A stretch of 38,366 bases of DNA from an uncultured Ruminococcus sp. (lineage in GTDB: Bacteria > Bacillota > Clostridia > Oscillospirales > Ruminococcaceae), in NCBI GenBank assembly GCA_900539095.1, contig UQAR01000015.1, positions 1-38,366 on the forward strand. The letters are read 5' to 3'. Shown here piece by piece: positions 24,407 to 32,202 of this stretch. Each line of letters begins with the position of its first letter. The stretch's first letter is position 1. Position numbers and translations under genes: made by a program. Below the pieces are notes generated by a model. It was given only the letters and a program-made list of their open reading frames with translations, was not told the DNA's origin and searched no databases.

Positions 24407-27115
24407 CTAAAGACTTACCTTTTTGACTGCTGACCATTTGCCGTAGAATTTCGTCTTGCCCACGGTCTTATAATCTCTTGCTCTGACATAATATGTCTTG
24501 CCTTTTTTGAGCGAGCTTATAGTGCCCTTGTTCTTTGAGCTGCCGCTGAGCCACAGTGACTTTCCTTTTTTAAAGTCGCTGTTGTCGGCATAATATACCT
24601 GATAGCCCGAGTTTGAGCTGTGCTTTTTAAGGGTCACGGATATCTTCTTTTTGCTCTTATCATCCTTGACAGAAATGCTCTGTCCCTGAGGATTTATCTT
24701 GAATGTCTTTGTTATCTTGCCTGTATAACTGCCCTTGCCTGTCACAGTCACCTTTGCAGTGCCTATGTTCTTGTTTGATGAGTATCTTACAGTATAATCA
24801 GTGCCGCTTTTTAGTTTCTTGCCACCAACCTTCACTGTAACAGCAGGCTTTAACGCCTTGCCGGTCCAAACCTTGTTCGGCACTGTCACAGCAGCGTTCG
24901 CCACCGAAATCTTTGCTGCCGACTTTACCTTTATCTCAGAGGAATATCCCCCGTATACTTTCTTGCCGCCAACTGTTTCATAGCAGCGTACCTTATAATA
25001 ATATGTTGTGTTCCTTTGAACCTTTTTGTCAGTGAATGTGTCCTTAGAGGAAGTTCCCACAGAGGAGTATTTTCCCTTTGCACCTGTTTTTCTGTAGACC
25101 TCATAGCCGCACTTGTTCGTAGATTTTCCAGAATAGTCCAGCGTCACACCTGTTGTGGACACTGATTTTGCAGAAACTCCTGTGACCTTTGGCAGACTAA
25201 GAGTAGAATCGCTGCTCTTTGCAACTGCCGACTTCTTTGAGCTGTTCACGGTGTTGTCTTTAAGCGTTGCCTTGCTCTTTGAGCTTACGCTGATACCGTT
25301 GCTGCCTGAGCCGCTTATGCTGTTTGAACTTACCGTCACACTGCTGTGGTCAGCAGAAACGATACCGTTTTTGCCTGAGCCTGAAATAGTATTTGAAGTT
25401 GCCTTGCCTGAAGAATACTTGCTGTATGCTATTCCATGATTTCTCGCACTTGTTACTTTGTTGCCTGAGCAGTCAGCAGCTGAATGATTATACACAGATA
25501 TTCCTGTAGCACCTGAGCCTGCTATATCATTCGCCTTTATCTCAGCAGCAGAACTCGTTGAAACCGCAATGCCGTGACCTTTCGCAGAGGTCACTGTATT
25601 TGAGCTTACCGAATTATTCTTTGAGCTGCTATAGATATTTATACCATTAGAGCCTACATTTGTAACAGTGTTGCCATTTATAACATTGCCGGAACTTGCA
25701 GTAAAAGCCATTCCGCTTTTTGCAGAGCCTGAAATATAGTTATCAGAAAGAACTATCCCGTCACTGCCGTTTATCATAACACCGTTTTTGTCGTTGAAAT
25801 TCACGCCGTCACGCTTTGTTATGAGCACATTCGACTCAATGGTGCAGTTTTCAGCGTCGTTGAGAGATATAGTCGTGCCGTTGCTTTCTATCCTGTTTTC
25901 GGATATCTTCACCCCTGCTACACGGAAATCATGGTCAGGTATAACGCCGTTGTCTTTAAGCTCATAGCCAGTCAAAAGTATTCCGCCTGTGTAGCCATGG
26001 GCGTTGTCAGCACTCACAGAGATAGTATTTGAAGATATCACCGTGTTTGAATCTGCGTCAACGCTGTCTATAGCCTCTTTCATAGTCATGTTCACAGGTG
26101 GATTGAAGTTGTTGTTAGGCAGCTTTGACATTGCCTTGAACTCGATACCGCTGGCACAATTTTTTATGGTGTTGTTTGTTATCGTGCAGTCCTTGTAGTT
26201 ATACATTATCATGGCGATATCGTCAAGGTTTTCAAATGTATTGCCCTCTATCACGATATTTGTATAATAGACGCCGAGAGTAGCAGAATGTGAGCCAAGA
26301 CCTCTGCAAATGCCTGAAAACAGGTTGTTTTTTATGACGATATTCTCGCATGAAGTATCGTCAAATGGTGCATAGCCTTCAAAAACCCTGCTGTTGTTCA
26401 TGCAGTCAAGCTGGATAGCCTCTTTTTTCAGCTCGCCAGTGTATCCCGTAAAGGTACAGCCCTCTATAGTCACATCAGCCGCACCGCCTATTTCCATATG
26501 ATGACCGTCCTGATTGTTTTTGACCTGCATATTTTTCAGCAGGATATTTCTGCAATGTGCGAACCTGATATTTGAAAAATCGGCCAGACTGAGCCAGCCG
26601 TCAGTATTTCCGTTCCAAATTCCGCCCTCAACAATGACGTTCTTTGTGCCGTCATAGCCGCCGATACCGTTAGCCTCACTCATAAGCATAGGACCATATG
26701 AGTTGCACCTTTTTAACTCCGCACCGTCCTCGCAGTATATCCAGGTGTCGCTTGATACCACAAGTGCTGATGAAATGAGATATGTTCCCTTTGGTATTAT
26801 GACCTTTGTCATTACGCCATTAGCGGAATTTTCCTTTGCTATATTCAAAGCCTGCTGTATCTGCCTGTTTGTCATGGCGTTGCCGGTGTTGTCTGCACCG
26901 CAGTCCGCAACTACATCAACAACTGCCATTTCCTCGCTGTCGGTATCGAAAGCCGCTCCCACAGCCGCCGAACCAACGATATCTTCCACAGACATTTCCG
27001 CATTGGCAATGCCAACGTCAGGTATCATAGCTGCGGCAAGCATAAAAGTGACAACGAGAGCCGCCGCACGTCTGAAAACGTTTTTATCACTTGGATTTTT
27101 GACCTTATTGAACAT
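24407..27115 (-). CDS. Secreted parallel beta-helix protein with FN3-type modules (copy 2)
   Basis: An exported 902-residue paralog of the gene at 3017-5590. The signal peptide is residues 1-39, with cleavage after IANA. The beta-helix runs to about residue 638; its last six coils are clear 23-residue repeats of the form N-x-(I/V)-x-x-S-x-x-x-G-(I/V). FN3 covers about 639-730, an Ig-like surface module (LKPAVTVKVGGKKLKSGTDY) about 731-805, and a C-terminal FN3-like module about 806-902, ending YGKWSAVKKVSL. The shared motifs are DGHHMEIG, KEAIQLD, PFDDTSC and RGLGSHSA. The tail is rich in Lys, Ser and Gly. AAGGAG precedes the ATG. No covalent anchor is seen. Likely a carbohydrate-active or binding protein; the substrate is unknown. 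Confidence 0.85.
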   Translation of the reverse strand: MFNKVKNPSDKNVFRRAAALVVTFMLAAAMIPDVGIANAEMSVEDIVGSAAVGAAFDTDSEEMAVVDVVADCGADNTGNAMTNRQIQQALNIAKENSANGVMTKVIIPKGTYLISSALVVSSDTWIYCEDGAELKRCNSYGPMLMSEANGIGGYDGTKNVIVEGGIWNGNTDGWLSLADFSNIRFAHCRNILLKNMQVKNNQDGHHMEIGGAADVTIEGCTFTGYTGELKKEAIQLDCMNNSRVFEGYAPFDDTSCENIVIKNNLFSGICRGLGSHSATLGVYYTNIVIEGNTFENLDDIAMIMYNYKDCTITNNTIKNCASGIEFKAMSKLPNNNFNPPVNMTMKEAIDSVDADSNTVISSNTISVSADNAHGYTGGILLTGYELKDNGVIPDHDFRVAGVKISENRIESNGTTISLNDAENCTIESNVLITKRDGVNFNDKNGVMINGSDGIVLSDNYISGSAKSGMAFTASSGNVINGNTVTNVGSNGINIYSSSKNNSVSSNTVTSAKGHGIAVSTSSAAEIKANDIAGSGATGISVYNHSAADCSGNKVTSARNHGIAYSKYSSGKATSNTISGSGKNGIVSADHSSVTVSSNSISGSGSNGISVSSKSKATLKDNTVNSSKKSAVAKSSDSTLSLPKVTGVSAKSVSTTGVTLDYSGKSTNKCGYEVYRKTGAKGKYSSVGTSSKDTFTDKKVQRNTTYYYKVRCYETVGGKKVYGGYSSEIKVKSAAKISVANAAVTVPNKVWTGKALKPAVTVKVGGKKLKSGTDYTVRYSSNKNIGTAKVTVTGKGSYTGKITKTFKINPQGQSISVKDDKSKKKISVTLKKHSSNSGYQVYYADNSDFKKGKSLWLSGSSKNKGTISSLKKGKTYYVRARDYKTVGKTKFYGKWSAVKKVSL
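25190..25690 (-). repeat. About 69-bp imperfect tandem coding repeats
   Basis: The DNA encodes successive 23-residue beta-helix coils of copy 2. Recurrent words such as GGCAGCGG/CTGCCTGAGCC appear every 69 bases or so with substitutions. These are coding repeats, not CRISPR. Confidence 0.65.
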
Positions 27116-27182
27116 TTTGCCTGATCTCCTTACAAAAGCGGCTATATCTCTTTCGCCGCATATAAATATTTACATAAGTATT

Positions 27183-27211
27183 ATTATAATCCATTTAGAA
27201 ACATATGTCAA
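27183..27211 (-). promoter_or_regulatory. Consensus sigma-A promoter for beta-helix gene 2
   Basis: Minus-strand TTGACA (27206-27211), 17-bp spacer, TATAAT (27183-27188). The leader of about 60 nt can form a small GCGGC/GCCGC hairpin (27138-27159). Confidence 0.9.
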
Positions 27212-27267
27212 CAAAATTTTAATTTTTCGTGAACACTGCACAAATACTGTCACTGATTTTTGGCACG

Positions 27268-27303
27268 AAAAAACTCCCGCAACGCAGCTAAGCGTCACGG
27301 GAG
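27268..27303 (-). terminator. Terminator of the rnf operon
   Basis: Stem arms 27274-27285 and 27292-27303 pair over 12 positions with two weak pairs, 6-nt loop, then six T residues on the minus strand. Confidence 0.82.
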
Positions 27304-27322
27304 AAATTCCTTTTTATTTTGT

Positions 27323-28132
27323 TCAGCTGTTCACAGCTTTTTCGCCCATGATAGGTCTTATAGCGTGAACACGGCAAACTTCGGCACATTTTCCGCAGTT
27401 TGTGCACTTGTCATAATCAATAACTGCATGGTTGTTCTGAACTGTGACTGCACCTGACGGGCAGTTCTTTTCACAAAGCTTACAGCCTATGCAGCCGTTA
27501 GGACAAACGGATCTTGTTACTCTGCCCACATCTCTCGATGAACAGCAGATATCCACAGCCTGTGATATCCTCCTGACTGCGATAAGACCGTTAGGACAGG
27601 CTTTAGCACAAAGTCCGCAGCCCATGCACTTTGCCTTGTCGATAACAGCAATGCCGTCAACGATAGATATTGCCCCCTGAGAGCACACCTTTATGCAGTC
27701 GCCGTAACCAAGACAGCCGCTTGTGCAAAGCTTGCTGCCGTCATAAAATCTGTTGCAGGCAGCACAGCTCTGAACACCGTCAAAATCATATTTGTGCGGT
27801 GTATGAGAACAGTCGCCTGAACAGCGTACAAAAGCCACCAGCGGTTCAGCGGCGGTGACCTCAACGCCCATTATCTCAGCTATCTTCTTTGCAGCAGCCT
27901 CGCCTCCCGGACGGCAGAGATTACACTCAGCACCCTTGTTTACGATAGCGTCCGCATAGTCTGCACAGCCCGAAAACCCGCAGGCTCCGCAGTTTGCCTG
28001 CGGCAGAGCCTCTGATATAGCGTCCACACGCTCGTCTACCTCAACGGCAAATACCTTTGATGCCACTGTCAGCAGAACACCTGCCAATATTCCAAGAGCT
28101 GCAAATATAGCCAAAGGGATCATATATTCCAT
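27323..28132 (-). CDS. rnfB: Rnf complex subunit B, multi-cluster ferredoxin-type protein
   Basis: RnfB receives electrons from reduced ferredoxin and passes them into the Rnf complex. In 269 residues it has one N-terminal membrane helix (about 4-28), the RnfB-specific iron-sulfur motif (NCGACGFSGCADY followed by C-x2-C near 71), then a Cys-rich series: CLGYGDCIKVC, CMGCGLCAKAC, CIGCKLCEKNC and CTNCGKCAEVC, giving about four more [4Fe-4S] clusters. AGAGGAG precedes the ATG. It is last in the operon, as in other clostridial rnf operons, but separated from rnfA by a COG3581-like gene. Confidence 0.96.
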   Translation of the reverse strand: MEYMIPLAIFAALGILAGVLLTVASKVFAVEVDERVDAISEALPQANCGACGFSGCADYADAIVNKGAECNLCRPGGEAAAKKIAEIMGVEVTAAEPLVAFVRCSGDCSHTPHKYDFDGVQSCAACNRFYDGSKLCTSGCLGYGDCIKVCSQGAISIVDGIAVIDKAKCMGCGLCAKACPNGLIAVRRISQAVDICCSSRDVGRVTRSVCPNGCIGCKLCEKNCPSGAVTVQNNHAVIDYDKCTNCGKCAEVCRVHAIRPIMGEKAVNS

Positions 28133-28154
28133 ATTATTCTCCTCTTTCAGAATT

Positions 28155-29426
28155 TCAGTTTTTGTTGTGTTTCATTATATTATTATCCATAAAATCAAGG
28201 GTCATCTTAATGCGGTTTTTGATATTAACGTCCGCTGTTCCCGAATCGTGATCGACCGCCGTTATGATGCTGTCTGGGTAGAGCTTTTTTATACGCTTTA
28301 TTATGCCTCTTGCACAGGTGTGGCTCACAAGGCAGCCAAACGGCAACAGCATCACAACACCTTTGCAGCCATTCTTCAACGCTGAACACATTTCTGCACC
28401 GATAAGCCAGCCGTCCCCCATTGTTTCGCCTAGGCAGCCAAAGTTTTCACCGTAGCTTTTCAAGGATCTATAGTCTTCCATAGGCTCGAAACCGTTTTGT
28501 ACAATTGCAGAATTCATTTTGCACCAAAGCGTTTTCATATAGGCAATAAGGACTTTTGCTCCCACACCTGCCAAAGTTTTTCTTCCGTAAATGTTATCAT
28601 CATTTGTACAGGAATCGGCAAGGTACATTATGTATGGAACAAAGCCGTTCATATATATCTGACAACCGAGATCACGGAGGTATTTCTCCGTTTTGCCGTT
28701 GCCGAGAGCACAGAATTTTATGTAAAGCTCCCCTGTTATGGCAACCTTTTTGACCGATCTGCTTTTATCACAATTTATTGTAGCAAAGCTTTCGCATATC
28801 TTGCGGAATATGACGCACATTGAGATCGGATCGGCTGCTTTGCCATGTTCAAAAAGCCGTGACAGCCTGCTGTTCCATAGGCGGACTTTATCAAGCGTTT
28901 CACCCTTTTTTAGTTCATAGGGTGAAAGCTCATTATAAAGATACAAAAGCAAGTCACTGTAATAGATCGCTGCACAAGCCGTCAGCACCATTTTAGGCGT
29001 TATGGAAAATCCGCTGTGTTTCTCAACGCCGCTGACATTAAGTGACACCACAGGAACATTTTGCAGACCGGCTTTCAAAAGAGCTTTTCGCAGCAGCATA
29101 ATGTAATTGCACGCTCTGCACCCTCCTCCTGTTTGAGGCAGCAGCAGGGCTGTTTTTGCGGTGTCATATTTGCCGCTTTTCAGTGCACATATGAACTGTC
29201 CTATTATGAGGTTGCAGGGAAAGCAGACATCATTATTTGAATATTCCCAGCCTGCGTTTATCATTTGTGACCGACTGTATTCGTTCACCCCGATAACGTC
29301 GCACTTATATCCGCCGCTAAGAAATGCATATTTAAGCAGCGGAAAGTGGAAGTCAAGCATTGATGGTATCAATATAGTGTGGGTCTTTTTCATCGGCTTT
29401 GTAAATTCAACCCTTGATCGTTTCAT
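28155..29426 (-). CDS. 2-hydroxyacyl-CoA dehydratase/activase-related protein (COG3581-like) inside rnf operon
   Basis: A 423-residue protein that resembles the stand-alone COG3581 (CoA-enzyme-activase-associated) group of the HgdB/BadD-type superfamily. Supporting motifs are TILIPSMLDFHFPLLKYAF at the start, NDVCFPCNLIIGQF, and LPQTGGGCRACNY, whose cysteines are placed like iron-sulfur ligands in this superfamily; PVVSLN and AVDHDSG follow. No ASKHA nucleotide-binding activase domain is present. It lies 15 bases after rnfA and 22 before rnfB. The ribosome site is weak for both the ATG at 29426 and the one at 29393, and family similarity begins near the second. It is somewhat more AT-rich than the rnf genes. 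The reaction is unknown; a ferredoxin-linked role is inference. Confidence 0.75.
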   Translation of the reverse strand: MKRSRVEFTKPMKKTHTILIPSMLDFHFPLLKYAFLSGGYKCDVIGVNEYSRSQMINAGWEYSNNDVCFPCNLIIGQFICALKSGKYDTAKTALLLPQTGGGCRACNYIMLLRKALLKAGLQNVPVVSLNVSGVEKHSGFSITPKMVLTACAAIYYSDLLLYLYNELSPYELKKGETLDKVRLWNSRLSRLFEHGKAADPISMCVIFRKICESFATINCDKSRSVKKVAITGELYIKFCALGNGKTEKYLRDLGCQIYMNGFVPYIMYLADSCTNDDNIYGRKTLAGVGAKVLIAYMKTLWCKMNSAIVQNGFEPMEDYRSLKSYGENFGCLGETMGDGWLIGAEMCSALKNGCKGVVMLLPFGCLVSHTCARGIIKRIKKLYPDSIITAVDHDSGTADVNIKNRIKMTLDFMDNNIMKHNKN

Positions 29427-29441
29427 ATCGATAAATTATTA

Positions 29442-30011
29442 TCAGATTATTCCCGAAAAGCCCATAAAGCTAAGTGACACTATTGACGCCGCTATGAGCG
29501 TAGCAGGCACGCCCTTGAAAGTTTCAGGAAAATCGCAGTTTTCTATCCTTGCTCTCACTCCGCTGAAAAGCAGCAGTGCAAGTGTAAACGCAAGACCTGT
29601 TCCCAGTGCGTTTGTAAGGGACTGAAGGAAATTATAGCCATTGTCGATATTTCCGATAGTAACGCCCAGCACTGCACAGTTTGTGGTTATAAGAGGCAGA
29701 TAAACACCGAGAGCCTTATAAAGGGGCGGCATCATCTTTTTCATTACTATCTCAACAAGCTGAACGAACATTGCTATAACAAGTATGAACGCCACAGTTT
29801 TGAGATACTCTATGCCGAAATGCTCAAGCAGTCTGTATACAGGATATGTGATAGCTGTTGCACATATCATTACGAATATTACCGCAGCACCCATTCCCAC
29901 TGACGACTTCATCTGCTTTGATACGCCAAGGAAAGGACATATTCCCATGAACTGAGAGAGCACCACGTTATTTACGAATACACAGCCGATAAGAATAAGT
30001 ATGTAGCTCAT
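29442..30011 (-). CDS. rnfA: Rnf complex subunit A
   Basis: A 189-residue membrane subunit with six helices, homologous to RnfE and NqrE. The sequence MSYILILIGCVFVNNVVLSQ and the Cys-bearing MGICPFLGVS are the family start; the Cys together with that of RnfE holds the membrane iron-sulfur cluster. A second signature, TTNCAVLGV, lies in the middle. The start is the ATG at 30011, with GGAGG eight bases upstream inside the end of rnfE; a reading from 30053 is an extension into rnfE. Only two bases separate the genes. Confidence 0.96.
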   Translation of the reverse strand: MSYILILIGCVFVNNVVLSQFMGICPFLGVSKQMKSSVGMGAAVIFVMICATAITYPVYRLLEHFGIEYLKTVAFILVIAMFVQLVEIVMKKMMPPLYKALGVYLPLITTNCAVLGVTIGNIDNGYNFLQSLTNALGTGLAFTLALLLFSGVRARIENCDFPETFKGVPATLIAASIVSLSFMGFSGII

Positions 30012-30013
30012 TT

Positions 30014-30697
30014 TTATGCCTCCTCGCTGTCTGTTCTGCACTGACCCTTGCACAAAGCTGCATTAGGGCAGCCTGAGCAGGATATCTCCTTAGGCGGTTT
30101 CTTGTTTGCTATCTTGTTCACAAGTGCGATAAGACAGCCAAGCACGAAAAATCCGCCTGCCGGCATGATGAACACTGTCATAGGGTCGTCGCACAGGAAA
30201 GGTATCTTGAAACCGAACCATGAGCCTGTTCCAAGTATCTCTCTTATAGAACCCATTGTGAACAGTGAGAGAGTAAAGCCAAGACCCATTCCAAGTCCGT
30301 CAAGGACTGACGGGAATATCTTGTTCTTGCTTGCAAAAGCCTCTGCTCTGCCGAGGATTATACAGTTTACGGTGATAAGAGAAAGGAACACGCCGAGAGC
30401 ACTGTAAAGCTCAGGGATATAGCCTTTCATAAGAAACTCGATAAGTGTAACAAAGCCTGCGATTATTACGATAAAGCAAGGCAGTCTTACAGCCTTTGGG
30501 ATAACGTTTTTCAAAAGGGATATAACAAAGTTTGAGCACACCAGCACGAATGTTGTGGCAAGTCCCATTCCGATACCGTTTTTCGCCATTGTGGTGACCG
30601 CAAGGGTCGGACACATACCAAGGAGCGTAACAAGTGTCGGGTTCTGTTTTATGATACCCTTTGTAAATTCATACAGATTAGAATTCTTCTCAGCCAT
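30014..30697 (-). CDS. rnfE: Rnf complex subunit E
   Basis: A 227-residue membrane subunit with six helices that partners RnfA. LLGMCPTLAVTTMAKNGIGMG and LSLITVNCIILGRAEAFASK are the family signatures; the first Cys should share the membrane iron-sulfur cluster. Odd feature: after the last helix the C-terminus ends in ISCSGCPNAALCKGQC, four cysteines within 14 residues on the cytoplasmic side, enough for an extra cluster or zinc site. The start is the ATG at 30697, with AAGGAGG upstream; it overlaps rnfG by 8 bases. Confidence 0.95.
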   Translation of the reverse strand: MAEKNSNLYEFTKGIIKQNPTLVTLLGMCPTLAVTTMAKNGIGMGLATTFVLVCSNFVISLLKNVIPKAVRLPCFIVIIAGFVTLIEFLMKGYIPELYSALGVFLSLITVNCIILGRAEAFASKNKIFPSVLDGLGMGLGFTLSLFTMGSIREILGTGSWFGFKIPFLCDDPMTVFIMPAGGFFVLGCLIALVNKIANKKPPKEISCSGCPNAALCKGQCRTDSEEA

Positions 30698-31250
30698 TGA
30701 GTATCTCCTCCTTATGCTCGTCAAAAAGCTTTACAGCCTTTTTGCACGCAGATTTCATTCCCTTCGAAGAATAGGTAGCGGCGGTCACGTTGTCGATAGA
30801 GTTTTCATCAGTGTCAACTCCGAACCCCTTGAACTTTGAAAGAAAACTATCGTCCTGCACCTTTGTGCCAAGACCCGGAGTTTCGCCTATGGAAAGAAAC
30901 TCTATCCCCTCGATAGTTCCCTCGCTGTTTATACCGATAAGAAGGTGAAGTCCGCCCTTTGAATAGCCGTCCTCAGTTATCTCGATAACACATCTGCCGT
31001 TATCCTTGTCTGTGATAATGGAGTTCACGCCCTCTGTGTCGAACGTAACAGGCGTCTTGCTGTCGCCCTCGCCGTCAAGCATTATCTCGTAGCTGCCCTT
31101 GCCGAATATCTCCTCGCAGCCCTTTTTCATATCGTCAGTAAGAACGCCGGTATTGTCAACATATGTCGCATTATAGGCAAGCACAAGCAGTCCGCTGACA
31201 ACGATACATATAATAGTCAGCACCAGTGGAGGCATTATTTTATCTTTCAT
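30690..31250 (-). CDS. rnfG: Rnf complex subunit G, flavinylated electron carrier
   Basis: A 186-residue protein with one N-terminal membrane helix (about 6-27) and an FMN-binding domain outside the membrane. The acceptor is Thr159 in TAATYSS, a variant of the usual SGAT motif (Ala for Gly); ApbE attaches FMN there by a phosphoester bond. GETPGLG is the second family signature. The start overlaps the end of rnfD as ATGA. The flavin transferase is encoded at the head of the operon. Confidence 0.95.
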   Translation of the reverse strand: MKDKIMPPLVLTIICIVVSGLLVLAYNATYVDNTGVLTDDMKKGCEEIFGKGSYEIMLDGEGDSKTPVTFDTEGVNSIITDKDNGRCVIEITEDGYSKGGLHLLIGINSEGTIEGIEFLSIGETPGLGTKVQDDSFLSKFKGFGVDTDENSIDNVTAATYSSKGMKSACKKAVKLFDEHKEEILNG

Positions 31251-32188
31251 TCAGACTTCGCCTCCTTTTTCTTTGTTACAGCCCCTAAAGGCTTTGTTTT
31301 TGTTACCATGTCTATGTATGGTGTAAGGATATTCATAAGCAGTATGGAGAATGAAACGCCCTCAGGATAAGAGCCAAAGAAACGAATCACGCAGGTTATC
31401 ACGCCGCAGCCGATACCAAATATGACCTTGCCTGTTTTTGTAACAGGAGTTGTAACATAGTCAGTCGCCATAAAGAATGCACCAAGCATTACGCCGCCTG
31501 CAAGTATCTGATAGATACCGTCCTCGCCGCAAAGATATGAGAACACGAACACCGTGCCTATAAATGCCAGCGGAGTATGTACAGAGATTATCTTCATCAT
31601 TATAAGATATATTCCGCCAATGAGCAGTGCCGCCGCAGACACCTCGCCAAGACAGCCGCCTACTCTTCCAAGGAAAAGATCGAGATAATCGGCAGGTGCA
31701 GAATGTGCCGCTGCAAGAGGTGTCGCACCTGTCACTATATTGTCAGGGTCATAGAAAGGCACTACCCAGTGGGTCATGTTGCCTGTGAATGCAAGCATAA
31801 GAACTATTCTTCCCACGATAGCAGGGTTTGCAAAATTCTGTCCCAGTCCTCCGAACAGCTGCTTTACGATGACGATAGCAACAAATGTGCCGATAGCAGC
31901 CTGCCAGTAAGGCATTGTCACAGGGAGATTGAACGCCAAAAGCATACCGGTCACAAGTGCCGAAACGTCCTTTGTGGAATCAGGTCTTTTCATTATAAGA
32001 TTGCAAAGTCTTTCCCATATAAGTGCAGTTATCATGCAAAAGCCCGTGAGCATAAGTGCACGTCCGCCGAAAACGTAGGCAGACATTGCAAGTGCAGGGC
32101 AAAGAGCAATGAGCACATGGGTCATTACCTTAGAGGTAGAAATATTATCCCTTATCTGAGGCGAAGGGCTTACCAGCATTTTTTCCAT
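31247..32188 (-). CDS. rnfD: Rnf complex subunit D
   Basis: A 313-residue membrane subunit with about eight to ten helices, homologous to NqrB, expected to carry covalent FMN and take part in ion translocation. The acceptor Thr156 lies in VTGATPLAA. LVTGMLLAFNLPVTMPYW and LFGGLGQNFANPA are strong family signatures. The ATG has AAGGAGG at good spacing and follows rnfC by 14 bases. Confidence 0.96.
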   Translation of the reverse strand: MEKMLVSPSPQIRDNISTSKVMTHVLIALCPALAMSAYVFGGRALMLTGFCMITALIWERLCNLIMKRPDSTKDVSALVTGMLLAFNLPVTMPYWQAAIGTFVAIVIVKQLFGGLGQNFANPAIVGRIVLMLAFTGNMTHWVVPFYDPDNIVTGATPLAAAHSAPADYLDLFLGRVGGCLGEVSAAALLIGGIYLIMMKIISVHTPLAFIGTVFVFSYLCGEDGIYQILAGGVMLGAFFMATDYVTTPVTKTGKVIFGIGCGVITCVIRFFGSYPEGVSFSILLMNILTPYIDMVTKTKPLGAVTKKKEAKSE

Positions 32189-32202
32189 ATCATCTTACCT
32201 CC

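Noticed and set aside
25190..25690. Regular repeats resembling a CRISPR array
   Set aside because: The period is about 69 bases, the units are imperfect and all lie in frame, encoding 23-residue beta-helix coils.
26703..27368. 221-codon open frame on the plus strand
   Set aside because: Antisense to the signal-peptide end of the second beta-helix gene and crossing its promoter; no ribosome site.
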